From positions 3,162,001-3,226,000 of the forward strand of contig NZ_LBGV01000001.1 of NCBI RefSeq assembly GCF_001274635.1: a DNA stretch of 64,000 nt. The letters run 5' to 3'. How positions within the stretch are numbered: the first letter of the stretch is position 1; every line of letters begins with the position of its first letter. Shown here piece by piece: positions 1-8,626 of the stretch. This stretch comes from Persicobacter sp. CCB-QB2. GTDB lineage: Bacteria; Bacteroidota; Bacteroidia; Cytophagales; Cyclobacteriaceae. The notes below the pieces were generated by a model. That model was not told the origin of the DNA, did no database searches, and saw only the letters and a program-made list of their open reading frames with translations. The translations under genes were made by a program, and so were the position numbers.

Positions 1-2
1 AC

Positions 3-377
3 AGATTGTTTGTGGAGCAATTGGCGACGAACTCTACTTACTTCAAGGATCCTCGATTGATCGACATCTTTAACTACATCAAGGAAAACCTTGAGGGAGA
101 CCTTTCCAATAAGGTATTGGCAAGTGTAGCCAATGTATCCGAAGATTATGTAGGGCAGTATTTCAAAATGTTGACCGGTATTAACCCTCAGGATTATATC
201 GAGTATCAGCGCATGGAAAAAGCGGTGGGACTATTGAGAACTACCAAAAAATCTATTCGAGACATTGGAAAAGAAGTAGGCTATAAAGACACCGCTTATT
301 TCTGTCGCCGATTCAAGATGATGTTCGGTATCCCTGCCGGTAAAATGAGACGCAGAGAATCCTTGATGAATATCTAA
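3..377 (+). CDS. AraC-family transcriptional regulator, C-terminal part (5' end outside window)
   Basis: The reading frame is open from the first bases of the window, so the start lies upstream and only about 125 residues are seen. The visible part is a complete AraC/XylS-type DNA-binding domain with two helix-turn-helix units. The first centres on LSNKVLASVANVSEDYVGQYFKM and the second on IRDIGKEVGYKDTAYFCRRFK, ending in the family's FGIPAGKMRRR tail. Such proteins bind promoter DNA; the sensory N-terminal part that would reveal the signal is not visible. A hairpin with a T run follows the stop by about 25 bases. The target genes cannot be inferred. Confidence 0.85.
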   Translation, partial: RLFVEQLATNSTYFKDPRLIDIFNYIKENLEGDLSNKVLASVANVSEDYVGQYFKMLTGINPQDYIEYQRMEKAVGLLRTTKKSIRDIGKEVGYKDTAYFCRRFKMMFGIPAGKMRRRESLMNI

Positions 378-399
378 GGATAGCAAAAGAAATAATAGG

Positions 400-428
400 A
401 TCCCCTGAGCCATCAGGGGATTTTTTTT
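400..428 (+). terminator. Rho-independent terminator of the AraC-family gene
   Basis: The stem TCCCCTGA/TCAGGGGA has a 4-base loop and is followed by eight T residues, 23 bases after the AraC gene stop codon. Confidence 0.85.
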
Positions 429-431
429 GGG

Positions 432-463
432 CAAAAAAAATCCCCGACTGATGTCAGGGACTA
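432..463 (-). terminator. Rho-independent terminator of the YfiR-like gene
   Basis: On the minus strand TCCCTGA pairs with TCGGGGA (one G-U pair) and is followed by a run of T. It lies just past the stop of the minus-strand YfiR-like gene, back to back with the AraC terminator. Confidence 0.8.
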
Positions 464-478
464 ATTTTAAATATCTTT

Positions 479-1000
479 TTAGGAATAAACCTCCACCGCA
501 AATCGTTTCAAGGCATCCTTCACCTTTAACTGTGATTTTTCAATGGATGTTAAATTCATCTCAAATTTCAATTTCCCATCTACCATAATAAAGTTGATGC
601 CACTGCCCTCCTTGGCGAGCCCATCCTGCTCGGTCACCACTAAAACCGGTGCCTCATTCAGTGCCTGCTCCACTTCAGGTAACTGCTCGCTTAAGTTCTG
701 TGCCAAAAATAAGATATGACAATCTTTGGCCTGTTCCGGCTTATCAAATTGAACAATTTTTATTTCACGACCATCTACCGTCTTTTCATCCGCCATTTTT
801 TGCAAATGAATCAATAAGCCAGTCTGCCCTAAAACGCCGATGACAAAGTCACCCTCACTTACAGCGGCAGGCCACTCTACATATTTGGTAAAAGTATATA
901 TATACAATTTTTGAAAGGCGAAAGATTGATTGCCCTGTGCCATTGTCACTGAAGCACTCAATAGCATTGCCCACAAAAAGAAAAGGATCTTATTTTTCAT
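479..1000 (-). CDS. YfiR family (DUF4154) periplasmic protein
   Basis: This 173-residue exported protein has a signal peptide (about residues 1-21, ending VTMAQ). It then shows the YfiR/DUF4154 pattern: FAFQKLYIYTFTKYVEWP, FVIGVLG, the central ILFLAQN strand, LVVTEQDG and a final GINFIMVDGKLKFEMN segment. In Pseudomonas, YfiR is a periplasmic repressor of a diguanylate cyclase; Bacteroidota homologues often stand alone or near sensor proteins, and no cyclase is adjacent here. The gene is transcribed away from prfA. A TATTTTTG element sits only six bases upstream of the ATG, so the mRNA may have almost no leader. The family call is firm; the role is inferred. Confidence 0.85.
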   Translation of the reverse strand: MKNKILFFLWAMLLSASVTMAQGNQSFAFQKLYIYTFTKYVEWPAAVSEGDFVIGVLGQTGLLIHLQKMADEKTVDGREIKIVQFDKPEQAKDCHILFLAQNLSEQLPEVEQALNEAPVLVVTEQDGLAKEGSGINFIMVDGKLKFEMNLTSIEKSQLKVKDALKRFAVEVYS

Positions 1001-1366
1001 TGACGCAAAAATAATTCAATTTTCAATATACAAGCTACAGAAAAGATCGGAAAATGATCTGTCAAATAATTTTATTTTCATGAGTATTAATTGAAGAATC
1101 TGCCCAAAGAGTGAAATTTAACTAAGCCTAGTTATAATATTCTCGCTTTCCTGTTGAAGATTTAACGCAAAAAAAAGCGAAAAGGCTCGTTTTTAGCATG
1201 AGTATCGAAAACCAATTATAGAAATCACCCGATAGCTTTTCCCAAAAAAGAGGCGATTTATCTCCATCATGCCACAACATGGGCGGAATGTGATAAGGAT
1301 ACTATAAGTTGAGAAGGAATTAATTCACGGTTTTATTAAATTGCGAACTAATAAGCGAAAAAAATT
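1001..1366. other. Divergent intergenic region between YfiR-like gene and prfA
   Basis: These 366 bases separate two divergent genes. On the minus strand TATTTTTG (1006-1013) with CTTG 17 bases upstream (1031-1034) fits a Bacteroidota promoter for the YfiR-like gene. No equally clear promoter is visible for prfA, and no ORF, RNA gene or repeat is seen. Confidence 0.5.
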
Positions 1367-2437
1367 ATGACAGATAAACTCGAGGCAATAAAAGCTCGCT
1401 ACGAGGAAGTTGGGCAACTTTTAGTTCAGCCTGACATTGCTTCTGATATGAAACAATTCACCAAGCTCACCAAAGAATTCAAGGATTTGGAAAAGGTGGT
1501 GAATAAATACGAAGAATACCAGAACGTTCAAAAAGGAATAGAGGATGCCAAAAGCATTTTAGCCACTGAAAAAGACGAAGATTATCGTGAAATGGCTAAA
1601 ATGGAATTGGATGAACTGGAACCTCAGATTAGTCCATTGGAAGAGGAGTTAAAAGAACTGCTGATCCCTAAAGACCCTAATGATTCCAAAGATGGTATTT
1701 TGGAAATTCGCGCAGGAACCGGTGGAGATGAAGCCTCTATCTTTGCTGGAGATTTATTCCGAATGTACCAGAGATTCGCGGAGAAACAGGGCTGGAAATT
1801 CTCGGTAATGAGTGCCACAGAAGGTACGGTAGGTGGTTTTAAAGAAATTATTGCCTCCGTTTCCGGTGAGGATGTTTACGGTAAACTGAAATTTGAATCC
1901 GGTGTTCACCGTGTTCAGCGTGTTCCGGCCACTGAAACCCAGGGAAGAGTACATACTTCTGCTGCTACGGTGGCGATGATGCCTGAGGCCGAAGATGTGG
2001 ACTTTGAGCTGAATTTGAAGGATATCAAAAAAGATACCTTCCGAGCTTCCGGCGCAGGAGGGCAGCACGTCAACAAAACAGAATCAGCTGTTCGATTAAC
2101 GCACCTTCCCACCAACACAGTGGTAGAGTGTCAGGATGGCCGTTCTCAGCACGCCAACTACGATAAAGCGCTTACCGTTTTGCGTTCACGTCTGTATGAA
2201 GCAGAACTGAAAAAACACAATGATGCCATTTCCGAGCATCGTAAATCGCTGGTAGGTTCCGGTGACCGCTCGGACAAAATCCGTACTTACAACTACCCGC
2301 AAAGTAGAGTGACGGATCACCGTATCGGATATTCCTCTCATAACCTTCCTGCCATTATGGATGGTGATATTGGCGATATCGTTGAACAATTACGTATTGC
2401 TGAAAATGCAGATAAAATGAAAGCAGGAGAGGAGTAA
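1367..2437 (+). CDS. prfA: Peptide chain release factor 1
   Basis: This 356-residue protein matches RF1 over its full normal length. It recognises UAA and UAG stop codons in the ribosomal A site and triggers peptide release. The stop-codon-reading motif is Pro187-Ala-Thr (the RF1 type, not the SPF of RF2). The catalytic GGQ is at residues 231-233, within GAGGQHVNKTESAVRLTHLP. The N-terminal helical region and the closing domain-4 segment (SDKIRTYNYPQSRVTDHRIG) are intact. The ATG at 1367 gives the usual N-terminus. A lipoprotein gene begins 27 bases after the stop and may be co-transcribed. Confidence 0.98.
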   Translation: MTDKLEAIKARYEEVGQLLVQPDIASDMKQFTKLTKEFKDLEKVVNKYEEYQNVQKGIEDAKSILATEKDEDYREMAKMELDELEPQISPLEEELKELLIPKDPNDSKDGILEIRAGTGGDEASIFAGDLFRMYQRFAEKQGWKFSVMSATEGTVGGFKEIIASVSGEDVYGKLKFESGVHRVQRVPATETQGRVHTSAATVAMMPEAEDVDFELNLKDIKKDTFRASGAGGQHVNKTESAVRLTHLPTNTVVECQDGRSQHANYDKALTVLRSRLYEAELKKHNDAISEHRKSLVGSGDRSDKIRTYNYPQSRVTDHRIGYSSHNLPAIMDGDIGDIVEQLRIAENADKMKAGEE

Positions 2438-2464
2438 TCCCTGCATTTTTCCCCAAGCAAGCTT

Positions 2465-3844
2465 ATGCGAAATCTTTTTTTATTATTTTTCTTGGTCATT
2501 TTTGCGTGGGCTTGCTTGCCCCGGGAAGAACCCATATCTACAAACCCAGCCCTCAAGCTGAATTTTTCCACAGACAGCTTAAAGTTTGACACCCTTCTTA
2601 GCGGACAGGTTAGCGCCGCAAAAAGATTATGGGTGTACAATCGGCACAATGAGTCTGTCAACATCAGTCAAATCCGACTTGCCGGAGGAACAAGCTCCCC
2701 TTACAAGGTCATCATTAATGGAAAAGAAGAACCAGCCATTAACGAAGAGCTGTTAATGGCACAGGACAGCCTGCTAATAATAGTGGAATACTTTGCTCAG
2801 GAAACGGACTTTGACCAGCCCTTCGAACAAAAGGACAGTCTGATTTTCCTAACCAATGGCAATGAGCAGGAGGTGAAACTACAAGCCTTTAGTCAGGATG
2901 TTTATGTGTTGGGAAAATTAACCCTCCAATCTGACTCTGTTTTCTCCAACAACCGTCCGTATTTGCTGACCGACACCCTGACTATTGACGCAAATGCGAC
3001 CGTCTTTTTAAGGGAGGGAACGCAAATCCTGGCACAGAAAAAATCTGCCATCCTGGTGTTCGGTGGATTAATAAGCACCGGAAATGTAGAAAAACCAGTC
3101 ATTATCCGGAATGAAAAAATGAATATTGAGGCTCCTAATCAATGGGAGGGCGTATATCTTGAACAACCCGGGGGAGAAGTGCGCTTTGAATATACGCAGA
3201 TCAAAAATGCTCACATCGGCCTTTGCATGCAACATTCTAATCGCCCGCTGATCCTGCGAAATGTAGAACTCATCAACCATTACAGCCATGGCCTGCTGCT
3301 AAATGATGCAGATGTACAAGCGGAAAACAGCATCATCGCAAAAGTGGGAGGACCACTTATTGGGGTGGTAATGGGCGCCAACATTCAAGCCAATCACCTG
3401 ACCCTTTCTACTGCCGGAACAGGACTTATTCGCAGAAAACCGGCCCTGGATTTGCGCATAGAACCTGAATCAGAAGAATTACCGGTGGATCCTAATGCGC
3501 AACGCCCATTGGAAGTGCATATCATCAACTCTATCATTTGGGGAGCCAGCAGCCAAACGGATGAAATCCATATTGATGAACAGGCACAAACTGTTCATCT
3601 GGAATACAATCTACTTCGCACTGATCAGGATTTTGGAGACACCAATAATTACAACCGGTATACCGCTCAGGAATTATTTCAGGACATCAGTACCGATAAC
3701 TATAAACTATTGGAAGATAGCCCACAGATAGATTTTGGGATCCCTTCCAATGTCAACAAAGATATTTTAGACCGGGACCGGGACGAACTTCCGGATATTG
3801 GCGCATTCGAATTTATTCCGGAGGCGGACCTCCCCACCGAATAA
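2465..3844 (+). CDS. Lipoprotein with predicted right-handed beta-helix
   Basis: This 459-residue protein has a lipoprotein signal (FAWAC, lipidated Cys17). An N-terminal beta-sandwich-like region (FDTLLSGQVSAAKRLWVYNRHNESVNISQIRL, a pattern common in Bacteroidota surface proteins) is followed by about 250 residues of short strand repeats. Examples are FLREGTQILAQKKSAILVFGGLISTGNVEKPVII and EYTQIKNAHIGLCMQHSNRPLILRNVEL, which suggest a parallel beta-helix. It ends with DRDRDELPDIGAFEF, the usual closing motif of right-handed beta-helix proteins. It is probably anchored in the outer membrane. Substrate and function are unknown. It follows prfA by 27 bases. Confidence 0.8.
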   Translation: MRNLFLLFFLVIFAWACLPREEPISTNPALKLNFSTDSLKFDTLLSGQVSAAKRLWVYNRHNESVNISQIRLAGGTSSPYKVIINGKEEPAINEELLMAQDSLLIIVEYFAQETDFDQPFEQKDSLIFLTNGNEQEVKLQAFSQDVYVLGKLTLQSDSVFSNNRPYLLTDTLTIDANATVFLREGTQILAQKKSAILVFGGLISTGNVEKPVIIRNEKMNIEAPNQWEGVYLEQPGGEVRFEYTQIKNAHIGLCMQHSNRPLILRNVELINHYSHGLLLNDADVQAENSIIAKVGGPLIGVVMGANIQANHLTLSTAGTGLIRRKPALDLRIEPESEELPVDPNAQRPLEVHIINSIIWGASSQTDEIHIDEQAQTVHLEYNLLRTDQDFGDTNNYNRYTAQELFQDISTDNYKLLEDSPQIDFGIPSNVNKDILDRDRDELPDIGAFEFIPEADLPTE

Positions 3845-3935
3845 TTGGACATTAGATAAAGGGAAAATAATTTAAAAGCACCCAAAAACTCACACAACTT
3901 ATTATTTTTCAATCGGTTAATATCAATAACCGAAT

Positions 3936-4568
3936 ATGAAAAAATCTAACAAACAAACTATTGGAGAAGAACAGGCCAATTACCTCACCCATGGGGTAGG
4001 GCTCTTATTAAGCAGTTATGGCTTCGGAATGCTATTACATAAAGCCTGGCACGTTGCTGACCCCTGGTATTTGGCCGGATTCACCATTTATGGTATTTGC
4101 CTGATCGCCGTTTATATTTCCTCCACCCTATATCATTGGGTTTCCCGTCCGAGCCTAAAAAGGAAGTTACAAATCATCGACCATTGTGCCATCTTTTTAA
4201 TGATCGCCGGAACTTACACCCCTATACTATTAATTACCCTAAAACGGCACGGAGGGCCCTATTTTTTAGTTTTCTTATGGATAGTGGCCCTGCTGGGCAT
4301 AATATTAAAATTTAAATATACCGGAAAGTACCAAAAGCTCAGCACAGCCTCCTATCTTGCCATGGGCTGGATGGCCATTATCTTCCTTAAACCACTCTAT
4401 TTACTCATTCCAAGTCAGGGATTATGGCTTTTGATGGCCGGTGGAGGCCTATACAGCCTGGGCACCATTTTTTTCCATTGGGAAAAATTACCTTATGCCC
4501 ATTCCGTTTGGCACCTTTTTGTAGTGGCAGGAAGTTTATGTCATTTTTTAGTGATTTTAGAGCTATAG
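3936..4568 (+). CDS. trhA: Hemolysin III / TrhA (PAQR-type) integral membrane protein
   Basis: This 210-residue protein has about seven hydrophobic segments and matches the HlyIII/PAQR family along its whole length. The conserved polar positions are present: N-terminal EEQANYLTHGVG, SSTLYHW at the end of TM2, IIDHCAIFLMIAGTYTPILL in TM3, and the C-terminal pair in HSVWHLFVVAGSLCHF, whose histidines form the metal site in PAQR structures. Bacterial members are tied to membrane-fluidity homeostasis; the hemolysin name is historical. A small inverted repeat (CGGTTA/TAACCG, 3914-3932) sits just ahead of the ATG. The acyl-CoA desaturase about 800 bases downstream fits a lipid theme. Confidence 0.88.
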   Translation: MKKSNKQTIGEEQANYLTHGVGLLLSSYGFGMLLHKAWHVADPWYLAGFTIYGICLIAVYISSTLYHWVSRPSLKRKLQIIDHCAIFLMIAGTYTPILLITLKRHGGPYFLVFLWIVALLGIILKFKYTGKYQKLSTASYLAMGWMAIIFLKPLYLLIPSQGLWLLMAGGGLYSLGTIFFHWEKLPYAHSVWHLFVVAGSLCHFLVILEL

Positions 4569-4625
4569 GCCACAGAGTTTCCTTTAAAATGGAAAAAAAT
4601 CTTTCATGACCTCTCGCTCATTCCA

Positions 4626-4655
4626 TTTGATTCGATTAAAATTAAAGTATCTTTG
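4626..4655 (+). promoter_or_regulatory. Bacteroidota-type promoter of the sigma-factor gene
   Basis: TTTG (4626-4629), an 18-base spacer and TATCTTTG (4648-4655) fit the TTTG-N19-TAnnTTTG promoter of Bacteroidota. The expected transcription start is within a few bases of the ATG at 4663, so the mRNA would have almost no leader. Confidence 0.6.
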
Positions 4656-4662
4656 TCGCAAG

Positions 4663-5268
4663 ATGGAACTGACACAAAGCATTATTACATACCGCCCGTT
4701 ACTATTTAAAGTAGCCATGGAAATCCTTGACGACCTGAAAGATGCCGAGGATGTGGTTCAGGAAACCCTGATCAAATGGACGAATATGGATCGCTCGAAG
4801 GTAGCCAACCCTAAGGCCTATCTTGTGCGAGCGGTAACCAATGCCTGCCTGAATTTCAAAAAGCAGTGGCGCCACAAAATGGAAATGCCCTGGAGCGTAA
4901 ACATGTCAGAGTTTCTTCCCAGCACAAAGGAGATGGAGGATTTCAAAGCAGATATTGACCATCAACTCCACAGCGCTTACCAAACCATGGTGAAAAAACT
5001 CAGTCCTTTAGAGCGGGGCCCTTATATGCTTCGGGAATTTTTTGATTTGGAATACCCGGAGATCTCGGAAATCTTTGAAAAGAAAATGGATCACTGTCGT
5101 CAACTGGTTTCCAGAGCCAAACAACGACTGGAAGATCAAAAAGAGCGATTTCAAATTGAGGCTCAGCAAGCCAAAAAAGGCTATGAGCATTTTCTAAAAG
5201 CCAGCAGAGAAGGTAATTTGGAAGACTTTATCAATTTTCTGAAAGAGGATACCCAAAAGGAGAAATAA
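4663..5268 (+). CDS. RNA polymerase sigma factor, ECF type (SigJ-like)
   Basis: This sigma-70 family protein of 201 residues has region 2 at the N-terminus (YRPLLFKVAMEILDDLKDAEDVVQETLIKW) and region 4 (LSPLERGPYMLREFFDLEYPEISEIFEKKMDHCRQLVSRAKQRL). The arrangement resembles SigJ/ECF41 factors, which carry a C-terminal SnoaL-like domain. Here only the first helix of such a domain is left (YEHFLKASREGNLEDFINFLKED) and the protein then stops. The ATG at 4663 is chosen because it opens the conserved domain and lies behind a good promoter. An in-frame ATG at 4606 would place that promoter inside the gene. No anti-sigma gene is adjacent. Confidence 0.82.
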   Translation: MELTQSIITYRPLLFKVAMEILDDLKDAEDVVQETLIKWTNMDRSKVANPKAYLVRAVTNACLNFKKQWRHKMEMPWSVNMSEFLPSTKEMEDFKADIDHQLHSAYQTMVKKLSPLERGPYMLREFFDLEYPEISEIFEKKMDHCRQLVSRAKQRLEDQKERFQIEAQQAKKGYEHFLKASREGNLEDFINFLKEDTQKEK

Positions 5269-5368
5269 ACGTTTTTAATTTTTATTTAATTTTATCAGCT
5301 ATTTTTGTCACAGATAGTTATGGTGGATTGTCTTGTATGATACAACACAATCAAACTAGCCATAACCC

Positions 5369-6103
5369 ATGATTATCATTCTGTTTTTTATATTCAGCTG
5401 GTACTTTTCCCTATTTTTCCAGACCTTCTTTCTGCACCGCTATGCAGCACATAAGACTTTTTCCATGTCTCGAACTACGGAAAAAGTTTTCTTCATTCTT
5501 ACCTGGATCGGTCAGGGGTCCAGTTACCTTTCTCCCTATGCTTATGGCGTCTTGCACCGAATGCACCACGCTTATGCAGACACCGAGCATGATCCACATT
5601 CGCCCATTTACGATAAGAATTTATTTTACATGATGTTCCGCACTAAGAAGATCTTCACCGATATTCTTTACAGCAGAACCCCTGTGGAAGCACGGTTTAC
5701 CCGCGGAGTGCCGGAGTGGAAAAAATTCGATCTGTTTGCCTCCAGCTGGCCTTCCCGCCTAATGTGGGGCGTAATCTATCTCATAATATATCTTTTGTTC
5801 GCAGATAATATCTGGCTTTGGTTACTTTTCCCTATTCAGTGCCTGATGGCACCGGTACATGGCGTCATCATTAACTGGTTTGCGCACAAATACGGCTACC
5901 GTAACTTTGAGGTGTCCGACACTTCCAAAAATTTACTGCCGGTAGACTTCCTGATGATGGGCGAGTCTTACCACAATAACCATCATTCGCAGGGACATAA
6001 ACCTAACTTCGGCGTTAAATGGTGGGAAATCGACCCCACCTTTATCATCATCAAAATGTTGGACCGACTAAAAATTATTAAACTCAGAAAATCAGCGATT
6101 TAA
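5369..6103 (+). CDS. Acyl-CoA/fatty acid desaturase, membrane di-iron
   Basis: This 244-residue integral membrane enzyme has the three histidine boxes of delta-9 acyl desaturases: HRYAAH (residues 23-28), HRMHHAYADTEHDPHS and NNHHSQGH near residue 205. These ligate two irons used to insert a double bond into acyl chains of membrane lipids. Four hydrophobic segments flank the boxes. The length is short compared with animal desaturases but usual for the compact bacterial type. A TATTTTTG element at 5300-5307 may be its -7 box, and a strong terminator follows the stop. Confidence 0.9.
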   Translation: MIIILFFIFSWYFSLFFQTFFLHRYAAHKTFSMSRTTEKVFFILTWIGQGSSYLSPYAYGVLHRMHHAYADTEHDPHSPIYDKNLFYMMFRTKKIFTDILYSRTPVEARFTRGVPEWKKFDLFASSWPSRLMWGVIYLIIYLLFADNIWLWLLFPIQCLMAPVHGVIINWFAHKYGYRNFEVSDTSKNLLPVDFLMMGESYHNNHHSQGHKPNFGVKWWEIDPTFIIIKMLDRLKIIKLRKSAI

Positions 6104-6118
6104 CTACACCATACATAA

Positions 6119-6148
6119 GGGAGCAGCATTAGGTGCTCCCTATTTTTT
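6119..6148 (+). terminator. Terminator of the desaturase gene
   Basis: GGGAGCA/TGCTCCC stem with an 8-base loop followed by TATTTTTT, 16 bases after the desaturase stop. Confidence 0.85.
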
Positions 6149-6154
6149 GGTCTC

Positions 6155-6186
6155 TTTGGACTTTCCAGTTAAGGCCACTACCTTTG
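6155..6186 (+). promoter_or_regulatory. Promoter of the RluA-family gene
   Basis: TTTG (6155-6158), a 20-base spacer and TACCTTTG (6179-6186) closely match the Bacteroidota promoter. It places the transcription start before the ATG at 6205 and argues against the in-frame ATG at 6133. Confidence 0.75.
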
Positions 6187-6204
6187 CGGTTGAAATTCAA
6201 GAAT

Positions 6205-7242
6205 ATGAGTGAAGAAACAACAGGCTTTTTCGACGAGGAAAACGAGGAATTATATGAACATCACCGCATAGTGGCGGATCCCAAGCAAACTTTAGTGCGC
6301 TTGGACAAATTTCTGATGGATAAACTGCCCAGTACGAGCAGAAGTAAACTTCAGAAAGCGATAAAAGATGGCTTTGTAAAGGTTAATGAGCAGACGATAA
6401 AGCCGAACTATAAAGTTCACCCAAATGATATTGTGGTTGTGGCGCTTCCGGAGCCTCCGAATGAGTCGGAAGTAATTCCGGAGGATATCCCACTGAATAT
6501 TGTTTATGAAGATGAACATTTATTGGTGGTAAATAAAGAAGCCGGAATGGTGGTTCACCCCGCGCATCAAAACTGGAACGGCACTTTGGTCAACGCATTA
6601 GCTTACCATTTTCAGAATCTTCCGGAAATGGAGGGCAATACCGGTCGCCCCGGTTTAGTGCACCGTATTGATAAAGATACCAGCGGCTTGTTGGTGATTG
6701 CCAAAACAGAAAAGGCCATGAGTGGCCTGGCCAAACAATTCTTTGACCACTCCATAGAAAGAACCTACCTAGCTTTAGTCTGGGGAGAACCTAAGGAAAG
6801 TGAAGGGACCATTAATGTGCATCTGGGCAGATCTTTCAAGGACCGTCGCGTAGTAGATGCCTTTCCGGAGGGAGATATTGGCCGCCATGCCATTACGCAT
6901 TATAAAGTTATTCAGCCCCTGCGGTATGTTTCGCTGATTCAATGTAATTTGGAGACCGGAAGAACCCACCAGATCCGGGCACATATGAAGTATCTGGGAC
7001 ACCCACTTTTCAGTGATACTATGTATGGTGGCGATAAAATCCTAAAAGGAACTTCTTTTTCCAAGTATAAGCAATTTGTGGATAATTGCTTCAAAGTAAT
7101 GCCACGCCAGGCGCTTCATGCGAAATCTTTGGGATTTGAACACCCCGTGACCAAAGAATGGATGCAATTTGAATGTGACCTACCAGAGGATTTTGCCAGC
7201 GTTATTGAAAAATGGGAGCAATACGTTCAGTACAACGACTAG
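6205..7242 (+). CDS. RluA family pseudouridine synthase (RluD-like)
   Basis: This 345-residue enzyme isomerises uridine to pseudouridine in RNA. It has an N-terminal S4 RNA-binding domain (VRLDKFLMDKLPSTSRSKLQKAIKDGFVKVNE) and an RluA catalytic domain with PGLVHRIDKDTSGLLVIAKT, where Asp156 is the expected catalytic residue. The later motifs TGRTHQIRAHMKYLGHPLFSD and RQALHAKSLGFEHP are also intact. The S4 domain plus RluA core is the layout of RluD/RluC, which modify 23S rRNA; the exact target cannot be read from sequence. The start at 6205 is chosen because a clear promoter lies just upstream. Confidence 0.93.
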   Translation: MSEETTGFFDEENEELYEHHRIVADPKQTLVRLDKFLMDKLPSTSRSKLQKAIKDGFVKVNEQTIKPNYKVHPNDIVVVALPEPPNESEVIPEDIPLNIVYEDEHLLVVNKEAGMVVHPAHQNWNGTLVNALAYHFQNLPEMEGNTGRPGLVHRIDKDTSGLLVIAKTEKAMSGLAKQFFDHSIERTYLALVWGEPKESEGTINVHLGRSFKDRRVVDAFPEGDIGRHAITHYKVIQPLRYVSLIQCNLETGRTHQIRAHMKYLGHPLFSDTMYGGDKILKGTSFSKYKQFVDNCFKVMPRQALHAKSLGFEHPVTKEWMQFECDLPEDFASVIEKWEQYVQYND

Positions 7243-7254
7243 TCGAAATAATTT

Positions 7255-7281
7255 AAAAGCGGAGCAAATCCGCTTTTTTTT
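7255..7281 (+). terminator. Terminator of the RluA-family gene
   Basis: AAGCGGA/TCCGCTT stem with a 5-base loop and a run of T, 13 bases after the stop codon. Confidence 0.85.
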
Positions 7282-7349
7282 ATCCCAATACCCAACATTT
7301 TACCTAAATTTCCGGACAAAGAATTCTTAATTGAAAAGTACCCAACATC

Positions 7350-8093
7350 ATGAAAAAAATAGCCTTTATCACTGGTGCTACTTCCGGCATTGGAAAAGCA
7401 ACCGCTGAAGCCCTTGCCCCATATTTTAAATTGATTTTATGTGGCCGAAGAGCTGATCGTTTAGCAGCAATATCCGATGCGATGCCTACCGAAACCAGGA
7501 CGCTATGTTTTGATGTACGTAACCAAAGTGAAGTATTTGATGCCATTAATAGCCTGAGCCCGGAGTGGAGAAAAATTGACCTTTTAATTAATAATGCCGG
7601 AAATGCTCATGGCCTGGATCTCATTCACGAAGGGAGTCTGGAAGATTTCGATGCTATGATAGACATAAATGTTAAAGGACTAATCTACGTTTCCAAGGCC
7701 ATCGTTCCGGAAATGGTGGAAAGAAATTGCGGGCATATTATAAATATCAGTTCCATTGCAGGCAAGGAAGTATACCCCAAAGGAGGTGTTTATTGCGCCT
7801 CCAAACATGCCGTAACCGCCCTTAGCGATGGCATGCGCATGGAACTCAACCCTTATAATATTAAAGTGGGGAATGTGTGCCCGGGAGCAGTAGACACTGA
7901 ATTTTCAGCGGTAAGATTTAAAGGAGACCTTGAAAAAGCAGCCAAAGTCTATGAGGGCTATGAACCATTGGTCGCCCAGGATATCGCTGAAGTTATTGCT
8001 TTTATGGCGCTTCGGCCAGATCACGTGAACATTGCAGATATTACCATTTTACCCAAAGCCCAGGGAAGCGCTACCATTTTCAATCGGAAATAA
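7350..8093 (+). CDS. SDR family NAD(P)-dependent oxidoreductase
   Basis: This 247-residue classical short-chain dehydrogenase has a Rossmann cofactor motif TGATSGIG at residues 8-15, an NNAG motif, a serine in INISSIAGKE and the catalytic YxxxK in YCASKHAV. CGRRADR after beta-2 suggests NADP preference. It resembles the YdfG group, which oxidises or reduces small hydroxy acids such as 3-hydroxypropionate or serine, but substrate assignment within SDRs is unreliable. It stands alone between a terminator and a family A repeat. Confidence 0.9.
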   Translation: MKKIAFITGATSGIGKATAEALAPYFKLILCGRRADRLAAISDAMPTETRTLCFDVRNQSEVFDAINSLSPEWRKIDLLINNAGNAHGLDLIHEGSLEDFDAMIDINVKGLIYVSKAIVPEMVERNCGHIINISSIAGKEVYPKGGVYCASKHAVTALSDGMRMELNPYNIKVGNVCPGAVDTEFSAVRFKGDLEKAAKVYEGYEPLVAQDIAEVIAFMALRPDHVNIADITILPKAQGSATIFNRK

Positions 8094-8210
8094 GCAGCGG
8101 ATGCAATAGGCTAGGGTTGATTTGGATGAAACCAAAATCTGCGATAAAAATCCTTATAAGGCATGTCATAATAGCGGTCTTTGAGCGACTCAATTATCGA
8201 CAGTTCATTA

Positions 8211-8426
8211 ACCCGGATTATTCATGCTTTACTCCTCTTTTAGCTGCAAGTCGGGAAAAAAGAAGGAATTTTTCCTGTTTCGAGTTTTTTCCAAGGAGGC
8301 AGATGGATGAGGAGAAAGTAAGCTTGCCCAAAAAGGAGCTATTAAACATTCGGCAAAACCAATCATAAAATATTGCTATCAAGCTACCTACGAAAACCTA
8401 CTAAGTGGAGCCGTGAATAATTCGAC
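8211..8426 (+). repeat. Family A dispersed repeat, copy A1 (full length)
   Basis: About 216 bp. The left end is ACCCGGATTATTCATGC and the right end is the inverted, similar CCGTGAATAATTCG. The core contains GGAATTTTTCC, TTTCGAGTTTTTTCCAA, CAGATGGATGAGGAGAAAG and AAGCTTGCCCAAA, shared with the other copies. It lies between convergent genes. The 83-codon open frame across 8117-8368 is produced by the repeat and is not a gene. Confidence 0.85.
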
Positions 8427-8444
8427 TTAGCTTTTTATCCCAAA

Positions 8445-8474
8445 TAAAAAAAGGCCGCCCTGCATCGGACGGCC
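8445..8474 (-). terminator. Terminator, minus strand, behind the membrane-protein gene
   Basis: On the minus strand GGCCGTCC pairs with GGGCGGCC (one mismatch) and is followed by a T run. It lies about 150 bases downstream of the minus-strand gene ending at 8627. Confidence 0.65.
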
Positions 8475-8626
8475 ACAATCATAGGATCATTAGGATTTTT
8501 ACTACCAGGCTCACCAAAACTTTGGACTGAAAAGTCATTTATGGTGCGCCCTCATACCGGCAGCTTTTGGGTTTTTGTTTGATTATTGATGATCGATTAG
8601 CGATCTGGTTAAGGTTAAGGTAATGC

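Noticed and set aside
6133..6204. Upstream ATG start for the RluA-family gene
   Set aside because: A strong promoter (TTTG-N20-TACCTTTG) lies between this ATG and 6205, and the extra 24 residues do not resemble the family.
8117..8368. Open frame of 83 codons behind the SDR gene
   Set aside because: Most of it lies in family A copy A1 and related frames appear in other copies only because the repeat is conserved. It has no protein features.
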